A stretch of DNA of 20,223 nt from Neelides folsomi (GCA_034687125.1 JAQGBZ010000680.1:1-20223); one strand, 5' to 3'. Shown: positions 9,440 to 18,078, counted from the first letter of the stretch. The notes: generated by a model from the sequence alone, not told the origin. Numbers and translations are program-made.

Positions 9440-9700
9440 TACACCAGACCCGACAAGTCCAATTCCCGACGATCCGACATACACCAGACCCGACACCTGA
9501 CATTTACATTAAAAGACCTATCTAACATAATCTACTCCAGACGACCCGACAATTGCACCCGACACGTCGCCCGGCATACTCCAGACCCGACAATTACACC
9601 CGACACATTAAAAATGTGTCATAGATGTCGACCCGACATACTCCAGACCCGACAATTGCACCCGACACGTCGACTCGACAATTACGCCTGACACATAAAA
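9440..9700. repeat. CCCGACA-rich degenerate minisatellite
   Basis: The heptamer CCCGACA and close variants recur more than ten times in 260 bp, inside longer words such as ACTCCAGACCCGACAATT and GCACCCGACACGTCG. Spacings are irregular, suggesting repeated unequal exchange with later decay. The GC content is well above that of the flanks. It abuts the legible 5' end of the Argonaute pseudogene and probably marks the breakpoint that truncated it. Confidence 0.85.
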
Positions 9701-10185
9701 AATGTATATGGGAATTAGCGGACAAAAATCGTCTCCTCGAAAAACGATAATTTTAGAGTTTTGGGTTTCCACAGAATTTCTTAATTTAATTAATTTTTAT
9801 ATAATTAATTAAAATTCATGTTACAAATAGCAATTTAACTAATTGGGGCATATTAAAACAATGCAACGAGCACATAATAATAAACCTTGAGACCATTGCT
9901 TATGAACCGTTCTTTCAGAACAGATTTTATTTCTTTGCATCATTTTCATTTTACCTTTTTGCCTTTTTGATCATTTTGTTCACAATGAAAATTCTCTTAA
10001 TCTTGGATTATTCGATTGACTTAATAATTTATAAAATATATTTTGTTATCACTATTTTATTTTAATTTTTACCCTTTACCGTTTCTATAAATTGCTTTTA
10101 CATGCATACTGTAAATACAATATATAAGATAAGTGTCAAATGAGAAATTTTGTTCAGTTTGCTTTCTTATATCCAGTAACAATGG
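9701..10185. other. Intergenic sequence between minisatellite and MULE relic
   Basis: No gene, RNA or clear repeat is seen. Some of it may be the decayed 3' part of the MULE element whose coding remnant ends at 10186, but I cannot identify a terminal repeat. Confidence 0.4.
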
Positions 10186-10400
10186 TCAAGATTTTTTTTG
10201 GTTAATTTTAACCCAACAATTATGCTTAGTTGTGTGAGTTCCAGCTTGAACTTGATGGTCTTTGAGTCGAGTCATCCAAAAATCTTTCTTCAATGCTTCT
10301 ATGAATGGAAATATTTGGGGATGCCTTAATCCAACAAGGTTGTTAAACAACTTATTTCAAGATTGTATTGAGTTGTTGGTACTGGGGAGATTATTGATTG
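10186..10400 (-). pseudogene. MULE-type transposase, C-terminal relic
   Basis: Read on the minus strand, about 70 codons show the C-terminal block of Mutator-like transposases. They start with NNLPSTNNSIQS, then NKLFNNLVGLRHPQIF and FIEALKKD, then RLKDHQVQAG, and end at a TGA at 10186-10188. The family pattern is LP.TNN.VE.WH..F..L followed by HP..W..I..L. At the invariant Trp of that pattern the codon is TGA (10357-10359), a one-base change from TGG. The catalytic core and N terminus are not visible upstream, so the element is dead and truncated. Confidence 0.75.
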
Positions 10401-10429
10401 TTGCTTAAAACTTAAAAAACTTAAAAAAC

Positions 10430-10775
10430 CGAGTTTTTTAAAAGAATGACATGGTTCCTCGGAGATTCTGAGATGGTATTTGGATATGTTGTTTAGAATG
10501 GCTTACTCTAGATGCCTGCCAAGCGCCATGTTCCTAAGCGGAAAGGAAGATCGAAAACCCCGAATTTCTAAATACTAATACATTAGGTATAGGAGTGTTC
10601 GGGGTTTTCAAAAACAAAGATGGTTCCTCAGAGTATTCTGAACTGGGATTTGAATATGTTGTTCAGAACACTCTTCTTAAGATGACTGCCTAGTGCGATG
10701 CCCGAAATCCATCTATCGGAAGCCCTACTTCCGGTAGATGGAAAAACCCATGTATTAGGATAGGGAAAAAAGTGC
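10430..10775. repeat. Diverged tandem duplication, period about 169 bp
   Basis: Two copies lie head to tail. ATGGTTCCTC is at 10451 in the first and at 10620 in the second, 169 bp apart. Both continue with a GAGATTCTGA/GAGTATTCTGA element, GATATGTTGTT/AATATGTTGTT, a CTGCC...GCG..ATG block and a GAAAA-CCC...ATTAGG.TA.GG tail. Substitutions and small indels separate them, so the duplication is old. Copy 2 also contains an inverted repeat, CCATCTATCGGAAG against TTCCGGTAGATGG, around 10709-10741. No coding frame is evident. Confidence 0.75.
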
Positions 10776-10800
10776 GGTGCGCTAACTTCACATACATGAG

Positions 10801-11100
10801 CTGGAACTGGAGCTGGACGTGGATTCAGAGGTGAATTGAAACTTGCAACCGTTTAATTGGAAATGCATACGCTGGTTATTTACACTACTTTTATTTCATT
10901 TGCTTAGCTGAATTAGTAGCTGGAGCTGGAGGCGGAGCTGGACGTGGATTCGAAGATAATTTCAAAATTTGAGTAATTTTTATTTTATATTTATTGTTTA
11001 TTGAGCAACTTTTTTTGATTAGCTGGATCAGGAGCTGGAGCTGGTACCGGAGCTGGACGTAGATTCGGAGCTGGAGCTGGAGCTGGACGTTGATTCGGAG
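10801..11100 (+). pseudogene. Three Gly/Ala-rich micro-exons (AGAGAGRGF repeats), probably broken
   Basis: Three segments of 30, 48 and 78 bp (10801-10830, 10908-10955, 11023-11100) each follow an AG and encode (A)GxGAGRGF-type repeats. They start with CT after a phase-1 junction and end in phase 1, so each could be inserted or removed without changing frame. The segments before and after have intron-like composition (77 and 67 bp). Donors are GTGAATTG after the first and GTAATTTA after the third, but the second reads ATAATTTC, a lost GT. The third contains an in-frame TGA (GRxFG, GGA to TGA). The pattern resembles glycine-rich structural proteins such as cuticle, silk or glue types, where exons multiply by duplication. 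No start, signal peptide or terminal exon was found. Confidence 0.5.
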
Positions 11101-11569
11101 GTAATTTAAAAATTTTTTACATTTAACACTATGATCTGTTATTAGCGCAGCAAGATAAATAACGTTTGTATTTTGCCAATTTTGTATGAAAACCCATAAT
11201 AAACGATGACTTTACTCAATTATGTATTTAAGTTTTTCATGAAATTGAATTTATTGGAAAACAAAATGAATTCAATAAAATTACATAAGTAAGTTAACGT
11301 TAATTTAATGAATGAAATCCACAAGTCGAGATCTTGATAAAATATCTAGATCAAATACATATTATTTTGTAAATCAATATCAATAAATATCATTTACAAG
11401 CGAAAATGGTTAATAAAATATACACAAAATATGGCTTAAGTTTACATTAAGTTTGGCAGTTAATATATTAGAGGTTTGTCTTCAATGTTATTTAAATAAG
11501 ATCACATTTTACATATATTTGGAAAATACAAATATATACTGTTTCGTAAATACTGTCAAGTCAGCTAAT

Positions 11570-11760
11570 CCCACGCTTTGGTCATCTCATCCCTGACTCA
11601 TCAATGGAATTTGGAGCGGGCGGCTCCTTGGGTGAGGCAGTTGGGTTCGCGATTTATGAGAGACTCCTCCCAAAACCCAACTCGCAATTTGAATTAATAA
11701 ATAATGTCTAAATTCGGGCGGCCGCCTATAAAAGTGCCTGCTATTTCATATCGCGTACAA
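11570..11760 (+). promoter_or_regulatory. GC-rich patch with TATA box, candidate core promoter
   Basis: GC content jumps within AT-rich DNA. The patch contains GGAGCGGGCGGCTCC (11611-11625), an AGTTGGGTT/AACCCAACT inverted repeat, and GGGCGGCCGCC immediately before TATAAAAG (11727-11734), a canonical TATA box. A start site about 30 bp downstream would fall near 11757. No exon follows that I can link to it. It could start a non-coding transcript, feed a distant exon, or be part of an old mobile element. Confidence 0.35.
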
Positions 11761-12459
11761 TATGCATATAGTATCTTTACTTAATTCAATTTAATACATG
11801 TCTTATTATTAGTGTAAATATGTTTATTGTTTTGAAAAGAAATTGGAGCCAGGATTTTTAAACCGTGAGATCGGGACCATTTATGCTACAGAGAAATTAG
11901 TTTAGTCATGATTGAATTTTAGATAACAAGTGTCATGAGATTGAACGTTATAGATTTAATTTGTTATTTTCTTCCTTTATTAATAGATTACAATATTTCA
12001 TATTGTTTATAGTACTTTTATCCTATACTATACTGTTATACTTATACAATATGTTACTTGTAATGTTTACCTACTATAACGATGATCTAGTATAGGAATG
12101 TAGGTATTTATGAAGGAATTAAAATTTATATAAAATAAATTAAATAATATCAATAATTATAAAAACATTAATACGGGACTTTGGTCCCGAAATAATTCAA
12201 TTGTTTACATTTAATTTATTAATGAATATTTAACAATATGTTTTATAATTTATTTAACAATAGCCTCATGTTTTATGTATGTATTTTCGTTTCATTTTAA
12301 CATAAACAAGTATGTCAATTTAAAATATAAAAGCAAATATAAGCGTTAAACAAATAAAACCATACTGAAAAAAACCGAAATTTTTGTTATTATCATGGGC
12401 TTCCTTCATATCCAGATCCAGGATTATGTTCCGGGTCTACAAGATAAAAAATAAAGATT

Positions 12460-12506
12460 AGGTCAAGACAATGGCAAGGTCAAAGACAAAAACAAGGTCA
12501 AGGTCA
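12460..12506 (+). promoter_or_regulatory. Cluster of four AGGTCA nuclear-receptor half-sites
   Basis: AGGTCA occurs on the plus strand at 12460-12465, 12477-12482, 12495-12500 and 12501-12506. The last two abut (a direct repeat with no spacer) and form TCAAGGTCA, the extended monomer site known for FTZ-F1 and ERR type receptors. Four copies in 47 bp of AT-rich DNA is unlikely by chance but could be a simple repeat of the word AAGGTCAA. The nearest downstream gene is the secreted coiled-coil protein, about 660 bp away. Confidence 0.4.
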
Positions 12507-13166
12507 TTAATAAATTAAATGTTCGTTAATAAATATATATTGACCAATAATTGTGAAGTAAATCAAATTTTACTAACGTGAATTTAATGTAAATTAATTT
12601 GCTAATAAATTAATTGTAACCAATTTCTCAAATGATGTCTACAATATAAAGATATAAGATAAATTCTGATAAATGATGAAAAGTTTATTTAAATATTCAA
12701 ACTAACAACGCTTTTTCACATATACACTCTCGGCTAAATAGTCAATATGATAAACATACTTATTAAACTTGTAGCATATACCATATATACCTGTTAAACT
12801 TAGAACGTCATAACTCATATCACTCAATGTGTATGGTACATACGTACAAAGTTTAATGTCGTAATTTCATTATAAAATATAATACATAGTTACACACAGT
12901 GTGCAAGACTTTATAATTTGCTAGTAGAACATTACTCAATTTTTTTTGATTGCACAAAATATTCTCCAGAAATGAATACTATATAATTCGACTATTGGAA
13001 GATAGAATAATCTCTTTTTTTAGTTATAGGTCAAGGTAATATTTCACGTTAATGTTTAAGCTCATATAAAATAAGTAAAAGATTCCTTTGAAAGGAATAT
13101 AGCTTTCAATAGTTAGTGGTAAGTCTGATAAGTAATTACCAAATAGAATATCAAACTGCGTGGAGA

Positions 13167-14881
13167 ATGAAATCAACTTTCACATTTTTATTTCTAATAC
13201 AATTGGGACATGGAATCCAAATGGTTAGGATTTCTGGTTGGGGTTGAATTTGTATACCTGTTTTCAGGTATGTATAACTGTTTCCTGGTATACATACCCG
13301 TTTTCAGGTATATATATCCGTTTTCACACCAAAGATCTTGACCCCAACCGGATTTCTTAAATAGTTTTAAATTATTATTTTCAAATAAATAGATAAAATG
13401 AATAACTTGATATTAAATTATTTTACTTAAATCACATAATTTAAGTAATTTTTCAAATCTACTTAGGATTTTATATTAAATTAAAACATTTATATTAAAT
13501 TTTACAAAAAACAAATTTAATATTATATATTATTCTGAATAATTTATTTAGGAAGAAAAATTTATCGTTCATCTTGGAATTCAATTTCAAAAAATGCAAG
13601 AAATTGTAAAAAAATTGGTAATTTTTGATACTGTTATAAATCATTTTAAAGTATAATAACAATTGGATTGTTTGTTTAGGATTCAAAAATTGATCGATTG
13701 GAAGAAAATTCAAAAATTCAGGTTTTTAAAGATTAAAATTCAATAAAAGAATAAATAAAATTAACGTAAATTTAATTATGAAGCAATGGAAATTGGAATG
13801 AAATGTATTTAATTGTGTTAATGTCAATATAAATGATTAAATATTTTGTTTCTAAGAATCAGAGATTTGAAAATTTATTAGATGAAATTGAGACTTTAAA
13901 TGATCGGCAAAAAAAAAAATAAGAATTGATCTTGATAGCGTTAAGCATGATTTGATTAAAGAAATCAAAAATAAGTGTGAATTCTCCCTACTTCATTCAG
14001 AACAAAAGGGTTAATAATTAATAATTATTTTTTAATTTATAAAATTATTAAATTCCAGCTTAATTTATTCAATATATTATTTAGACTTTGGCCAAACTAT
14101 GCGAAATTTGAAAGAAGAAATCCTAACAAAATTTTCATTCTTTTACAAGACTTTCAATAATGCTAGTCAATTACTGAACTTGCTTTGGAAGAATTCAATT
14201 GGAATTGAAGAAAATTTTGATTCAAGATTGGATGGGACTTTCACGAATCGTTGGATTCAAAATGATGGAGCGAAAAGAATTCACAGAATAAATTCGACTT
14301 TTAATTCCGGACAAGTTCTCCGCACAATTCCCAATGAAATTCCTCACTCAAGTTTTGAAGATTTAAAAATTATTGGACGACCTTTAATATTTCAAGCCCA
14401 TATTAAATTCAATAACAAAATTTCGTTAAACTTTCAATTATATGATTGTTCTAGAAAATTTGAAAATAATATACGTCCAATGTATTATCATAGTTTTGGA
14501 TTTGGCTACAGTGGAAATATTTACTTATCAAATCGGAATTACCATTTTAAATACGATGGTTCCACGGATGAAAATAAAAATTCTGGATCAGTGCCAACAT
14601 ACCTCGGTCTTCAAACTTTTCCGTCTGACAAATCTTTTCATTTCTTCAAAATGGTTATCGATTCAGAAAAGAAATGCGTTCAAATCTTTATTGACAATGA
14701 GAAAAAGGTTGATGTTTGCACAAAAGAAAAGATCTTAGACAATCGACCAATTTGCGCCATTTCAATTTGGTCAGGCGAAGAAGTGGAAATTGATAATTTA
14801 CTTTTAACTACAAGTGAAGAATACGCCGCATTCAGGGGCGGATCCAGGAATTGGGGGGGAGGGCTAGGCCATAATAACTAG
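13167..14881 (+). CDS. Secreted coiled-coil protein with beta-rich C-terminal domain (frameshifted, transposon-tailed)
   Basis: Five exons were assembled by eye: 13167-13223, 13552-13617, 13680-13721, 13857-14009 and 14085-14881. Exon 1 encodes a signal peptide (MKSTFTFLFLIQLGHG). Exons 2-4 are short and rich in Glu/Lys/Leu with heptad-like spacing (FENLLDEIETL, VKHDLIKEIKNK), predicting an extended coiled coil of about 90 residues. Junctions are phase 0, except the last (phase 1), which restores an Asp codon. Exon 5 encodes a domain of about 210 residues with alternating hydrophobics and motifs FGFGYSGNIYLS and WSGEEVEIDNLLLTTSEE, reminiscent of concanavalin/LamG-like folds; I cannot name a family. 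Exon 4 is off by one base at a run of 11 A (13909-13919), either an assembly error or a real mutation. The final 16 codons come from a transposon end at 14833. Without the frameshift the product would be about 371 residues. It may be a lectin-like or matrix protein (inference). Confidence 0.62.
13228..13357. mobile_element. 114-bp MITE in intron 1, 8-bp target-site duplication
   Basis: The element is 13236-13349. Its ends are imperfect inverted repeats, GGTTGGGGTTGA on the left against CTTGACCCCAACC on the right, starting GG and ending CC. The octamer GGATTTCT flanks it on both sides (13228-13235 and 13350-13357). Inside are about four units of a 20-bp repeat with the small hairpin ATACCTG-TTTT-CAGGTAT. 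An 8-bp duplication with GG...CC termini fits Merlin-type elements best; hAT is an alternative. It lies 4 bp inside the first intron of the secreted-protein gene, directly after the donor. Confidence 0.8.
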
Positions 14882-14959
14882 TGTAAAGCTCAAAATTGTT
14901 CAATAATATCTAGTATAAATATTTAAATAAACTTTTAATATAGGAAAAACAATTGAATT

Positions 14960-15920
14960 ATTAAGAGACCCATACCTCAAAGCATCCTCAATAATACAAA
15001 TTATAAACAAGAAATTCTTGAGAGTATAAGGTAGGAATTAAATTAAAAAATTCGATAATTAATTTTTTAGCAAACAAATTCCATTTTAAATTGCTGGATT
15101 TATGAGAAAGTAATATAAAAGTTACGACATGAAGTAGTAAAAAATGTTTGTATTTGATTTTAGGTAAAGATTTTAGAATAATTGGTCCAGTATATAAAAT
15201 AAATGTTCTGAATTCGCATGGTTTTCAATGATCTAATTCTCTCAATGAACGTGGTTTTCTTTGAAAATCAAAAGGAAAAAACATTTTAAAACTTTCATGT
15301 ATAGAGCTCATATTATCAATAGACAATCTATGTAATTTAAAAGGTAATGGACCATTAACCCAAATATTTAACATTTTTCTTACAATACCCAAACAAATAA
15401 GATGCATATAATCTAATGTATTTGCAAAATAAGGTCTAATTTTGTTTGTAAAAAAGGAGTTATGTTTAAGTGATGGTTAAGGTCATTTCGGGCTCTAAAA
15501 CTATCATTAGTTCTCAGTGAACAATCATTTCCAATATATAGTATTTTGTGATACTCCATTTACCATTTATTGTACAACGTTCACATGAGCTATACCCATT
15601 ATGTGTTTCAATGTATTTTATAAATGCCTAACAGAAGCATCAGCAATAATTTTGCTAATAATAAATGCATACTGTGTGTTATTTATTTGAATTCCACTAT
15701 TTTCTAATAGTTTTATCTCTTCTATTAACATAGCTATTAACAACCCGTGGCTTTGAATTTCCAAATAATGAATGGCTGTTTGTTAATTGACTGATCTGAT
15801 TGACCCAATATTGGCCAAAACTGTATATTGCTGCTTTTACTTATTGGAAGTTTATCAACATTTAACGTGACTGACAAAAAATTTGAATTAAAAGATTTAA
15901 ATATTGGGTAATCACATTGT
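14960..15920 (-). pseudogene. tnp2-like transposase fragment (CACTA-type relatives), decayed
   Basis: The order of motifs on the minus strand is LNVDKLPISKSSNIQFWPIL, KQPFII, EEIKLLENSGI, THNGYSSCERCT, LRTNDSFRA, LDYMHLICLGIVRKMLNIW, GPLPFKL, RKPRSLRELD and FRTFILYTGPIILKSL, then a LLLHVVTFILL stretch and EFLVYNLYY. This is the hallmark series of a transposase family widespread in arthropods and cnidarians that I associate with tnp2/EnSpm elements; the assignment to CACTA is moderate. At least three frameshifts and a TGA at 15225-15227 (in place of Trp of ELDRWK) break it. The N-terminal part is missing. It has no visible ends of its own. Confidence 0.7.
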
Positions 15921-15924
15921 GGAT

Positions 15925-17456
15925 CTTGGATGTTGAGAAAATCCTTCAATTTCACCCAGTGGAATACAGCATCAGCAACCGTAGCGTCCTTTTTTTGCAG
16001 CTAAATATATTGATATTATAAATGAATGAACTCGTTAAAACCAATATATATATATTTATATTGCGTTACAACAATTTATTATTATTTATTTTACTAACCT
16101 CATCGATATAGTCAGAAATCGGTTTTAAATAATTAATTGTATCTCAAATTTGTATTCCCGCTTTTTACAATGTCCAAAATATTAGAAAACTGTTTGCATT
16201 CATCTTTTGATAATATTTCTTTGTATTTCCGATGGTTTTCGATGTAACATCAAAACAGTCAAAACATGAATTCCATCTCACTGGAGTTGCCAAAACAGGT
16301 TGAGTCCAGAAAGCTTCGAAAGCACACAATGTGGAAACCGGTGATTTTTGAAAAATTTTTGAACTTCCATAACTTCTTCAATGAGTTTTTCTGGCATCAT
16401 TTTTTTTCCGATCAGATTCAACAAATGACAATTGCAACCATATATAAAAAATCAGGAAATTCCACCTATAATAATAGCTTTAGTGCCTTAATGGTGTTGC
16501 AATTGTCCAGTACCACACTTGTAACTTTGACGTTGTAATTAAGCTGTGCTTTTGAAATGGCGGATTTAATTAATCCAAAGCAGTATTTGGCAGTGCAAGC
16601 AATTTCTTCTACTTCTGATCCTCCTTGAAAAAATATTTCAGAATTACAATGAAGACCGTATATGAATAATAGATTTTGCTGAATATTTCTATCATCCATC
16701 TTGAAGGATTGTAGCTTTTTCGTTATTTAAAAAATTCTTTGTACTACTTTCACAATAATAAAATGTTTCATTTAATAGTGCTCCACTTAATAATTTTCTG
16801 TCTGGCGGTTGGTATGTTGGCCGGAGAGTTTTACAAAAATCTTTGAACTCGATGCACTCAATCACAATAAAAGGCAAATTTGCTTTACAAATAAATTTTG
16901 TTAGAGCCAAATTAGCATTCTTTTGAGTTTGAGCTGATATTTTATCAGCGTACTTCTCCATTGTAGGTTGTTTCATTATTCACTGGAAATGCTGGTTGTA
17001 ACGCAAGATTTTGTCATAGTTGTAACGCAGCATTTGCAGACAATCCTTCGATTTTATTCATTCTCTCTTCTCTCGACCCGTGTTCCTCAACTTCATTGAT
17101 TTGTACATCGAGAACCCCAGGTGGTATTTCACAGATATTAACGTCATAATCGTCTCCTCCATCAATTTCAATTTGGACTGAATCGTTCGGTTTTATCTCG
17201 AGTGCGTTCTGCTGATCAATGCTATCGCTTCTAGTGTTTGATTTTTTAACCCCTTCGTCAATATTTTCTAATGCTGCAATGATTTCCTCATTTGATGTAA
17301 TAAATCGACTTTCAGGTTTTTGTTGATCTAAATTTTAGAAAAAATTTTTAATTAAATATTATTTTCTAACAAAAGTCTCTTGAGCTTTGAAGGTGAATCG
17401 TCAGTTCTTTGAAATAATTTTCTTTTAATTTGTAATTTACTTTTTAATTGGCTCAT
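15925..17456 (-). pseudogene. hAT transposase pseudogene (DUF659 type)
   Basis: Minus-strand pieces in order: an N-terminal basic stretch from the ATG at 17456 (MSQLKSKLQIKRKLF); an acidic linker around 17010-17327 (IEIDGGDDYDVNICEIPPG); the hAT block LALTKFICKANLPF, FKDFCKTLRP and YQPPDRKLLSG (16976-16692); VKVTSVVLDNCNTIKAL (to 16466); YGCNCHLLNLIGK (about 16440-16400); VRWNS (around 16275); DTINYLKPISDYIDE ending at a donor at 16098; and, after a 98-bp intron, LQKKDATVADAVFHW (from 16000). These match the DUF659 transposase core and the following hAT segments. Frameshifts and stops separate the pieces and the C-terminal dimerisation region is missing, replaced by the tnp2-like fragment. 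Not functional. Confidence 0.78.
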
Positions 17457-17771
17457 AATTATTGTTTCGTGATAATATTTTATTTAACCAAATAACTTTA
17501 AAGAACCATGCTTCGAATTTAAAATTTGGTGCTTTAGTCAGATGTGAATTGAACGAAATTTAGAGAAATTCATAGTAAGACAATAAAAGCATAGAAAGAT
17601 TCTATTATTTTCCGATTATTCCCGTTTTTTCTATTTTTCCGTTTCTTTCTTTCTCTTGGGTCAAAAAATAAATTTTATCCAAGCCTGGTGCCAATTGAAT
17701 GTTCTATGTGTATGCCAATGAACGTGCGTCATATAAGAACCTTGTAAATATGTATTTAAGGAGCCAGGTGC

Positions 17772-17844
17772 AAACAATCAGGACGGACCCAGCGTCCGTC
17801 CTGATTGTTTTGGACTATTGGTTCCAGCAACCAATAGTCCAAAA
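17772..17844. repeat. Two abutting perfect hairpins with identical CCAGC loops
   Basis: Hairpin 1 pairs 17772-17788 (AAACAATCAGGACGGAC) with 17794-17810, a perfect 17-bp stem around the loop CCAGC (17789-17793). Hairpin 2 pairs 17808-17823 (TTTTGGACTATTGGTT) with 17829-17844, a perfect 16-bp stem around the loop CCAGC (17824-17828). The two share three T residues (17808-17810). Written as A'-loop-A-B-loop-B', the sequence equals a closed dumbbell duplex of A-B opened in one strand at the A'/B' boundary, with a 3-nt overlap. No mismatch is present, so it is recent or maintained. Confidence 0.9.
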
Positions 17845-18078
17845 GTTTTATCACATCTTAAAAATTACTTTAATAAAGTTTCAATGTCTTATTCCGAATC
17901 TATCAATCTTATCATTAATATTTAATAACCATTACACTAATCAATGATTTTCGCAACCAAATTTCTCTCAACAATAACTTAGAAATTCTAGAGTTTTAAA
18001 TAAAATTTTGTGAAGTCTGACCATTTATTTATCAATAAAAACATGAATGAAATTTTTAATGTAAATTATCTATAGCAA

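Larger units (their letters stand above)
11101..13166. other. Two-kilobase gene-free region
   Basis: Very AT-rich, with no supported coding exon. The exceptions to monotony are the GC-rich TATA-box patch (11570-11760), the small hairpin CGGGAC-TTTG-GTCCCG (around 12174-12189) and the AGGTCA cluster (12460-12506). It may include the promoter region of the secreted-protein gene that starts at 13167. Confidence 0.5.
14825..17456 (-). mobile_element. Nested remains of a hAT transposon and a second transposase
   Basis: One end is clear: CAGGGGCGGATCCAGG at 14833-14848, a hAT-style terminus, with GCCGCATT before it as the presumed target octamer. On the minus strand the body holds hAT (DUF659-type) transposase sequence from 17456 to about 15925. 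A different, tnp2-like transposase fragment runs from about 15920 to 14960. I find neither the matching inverted end nor a second GCCGCATT to the right, so the far end is lost or too decayed. The tnp2-like part breaks the hAT frame in the middle of its coding region, so it was probably inserted into the hAT copy. Confidence 0.65.

Noticed and set aside
9431..9496. N-terminal MSGLVYVGSSGIGLVGSG extension of the Argonaute frame
   Set aside because: This Gly/Ser/Val run is translated from the minisatellite; recognisable Argonaute sequence begins only around 9430.
9389..9691. Plus-strand 100-codon frame rich in Arg/Thr/Pro
   Set aside because: It is a translation of the CCCGACA minisatellite and the antisense of the Argonaute exon.
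9440..9700. Telomere-like repeat
   Set aside because: The unit is not TTAGG or a relative, spacing is irregular and the array is internal.
17684..17700. CCTGGTGCC as the right-hand end of the hAT element
   Set aside because: It shares only the first five bases with the expected CCTGGATCCGCCCCTG and has no GCCGCATT target copy after it.
17699..17947. Plus-strand 82-codon open frame
   Set aside because: It runs through both arms of the double hairpin and shows no protein-like pattern.
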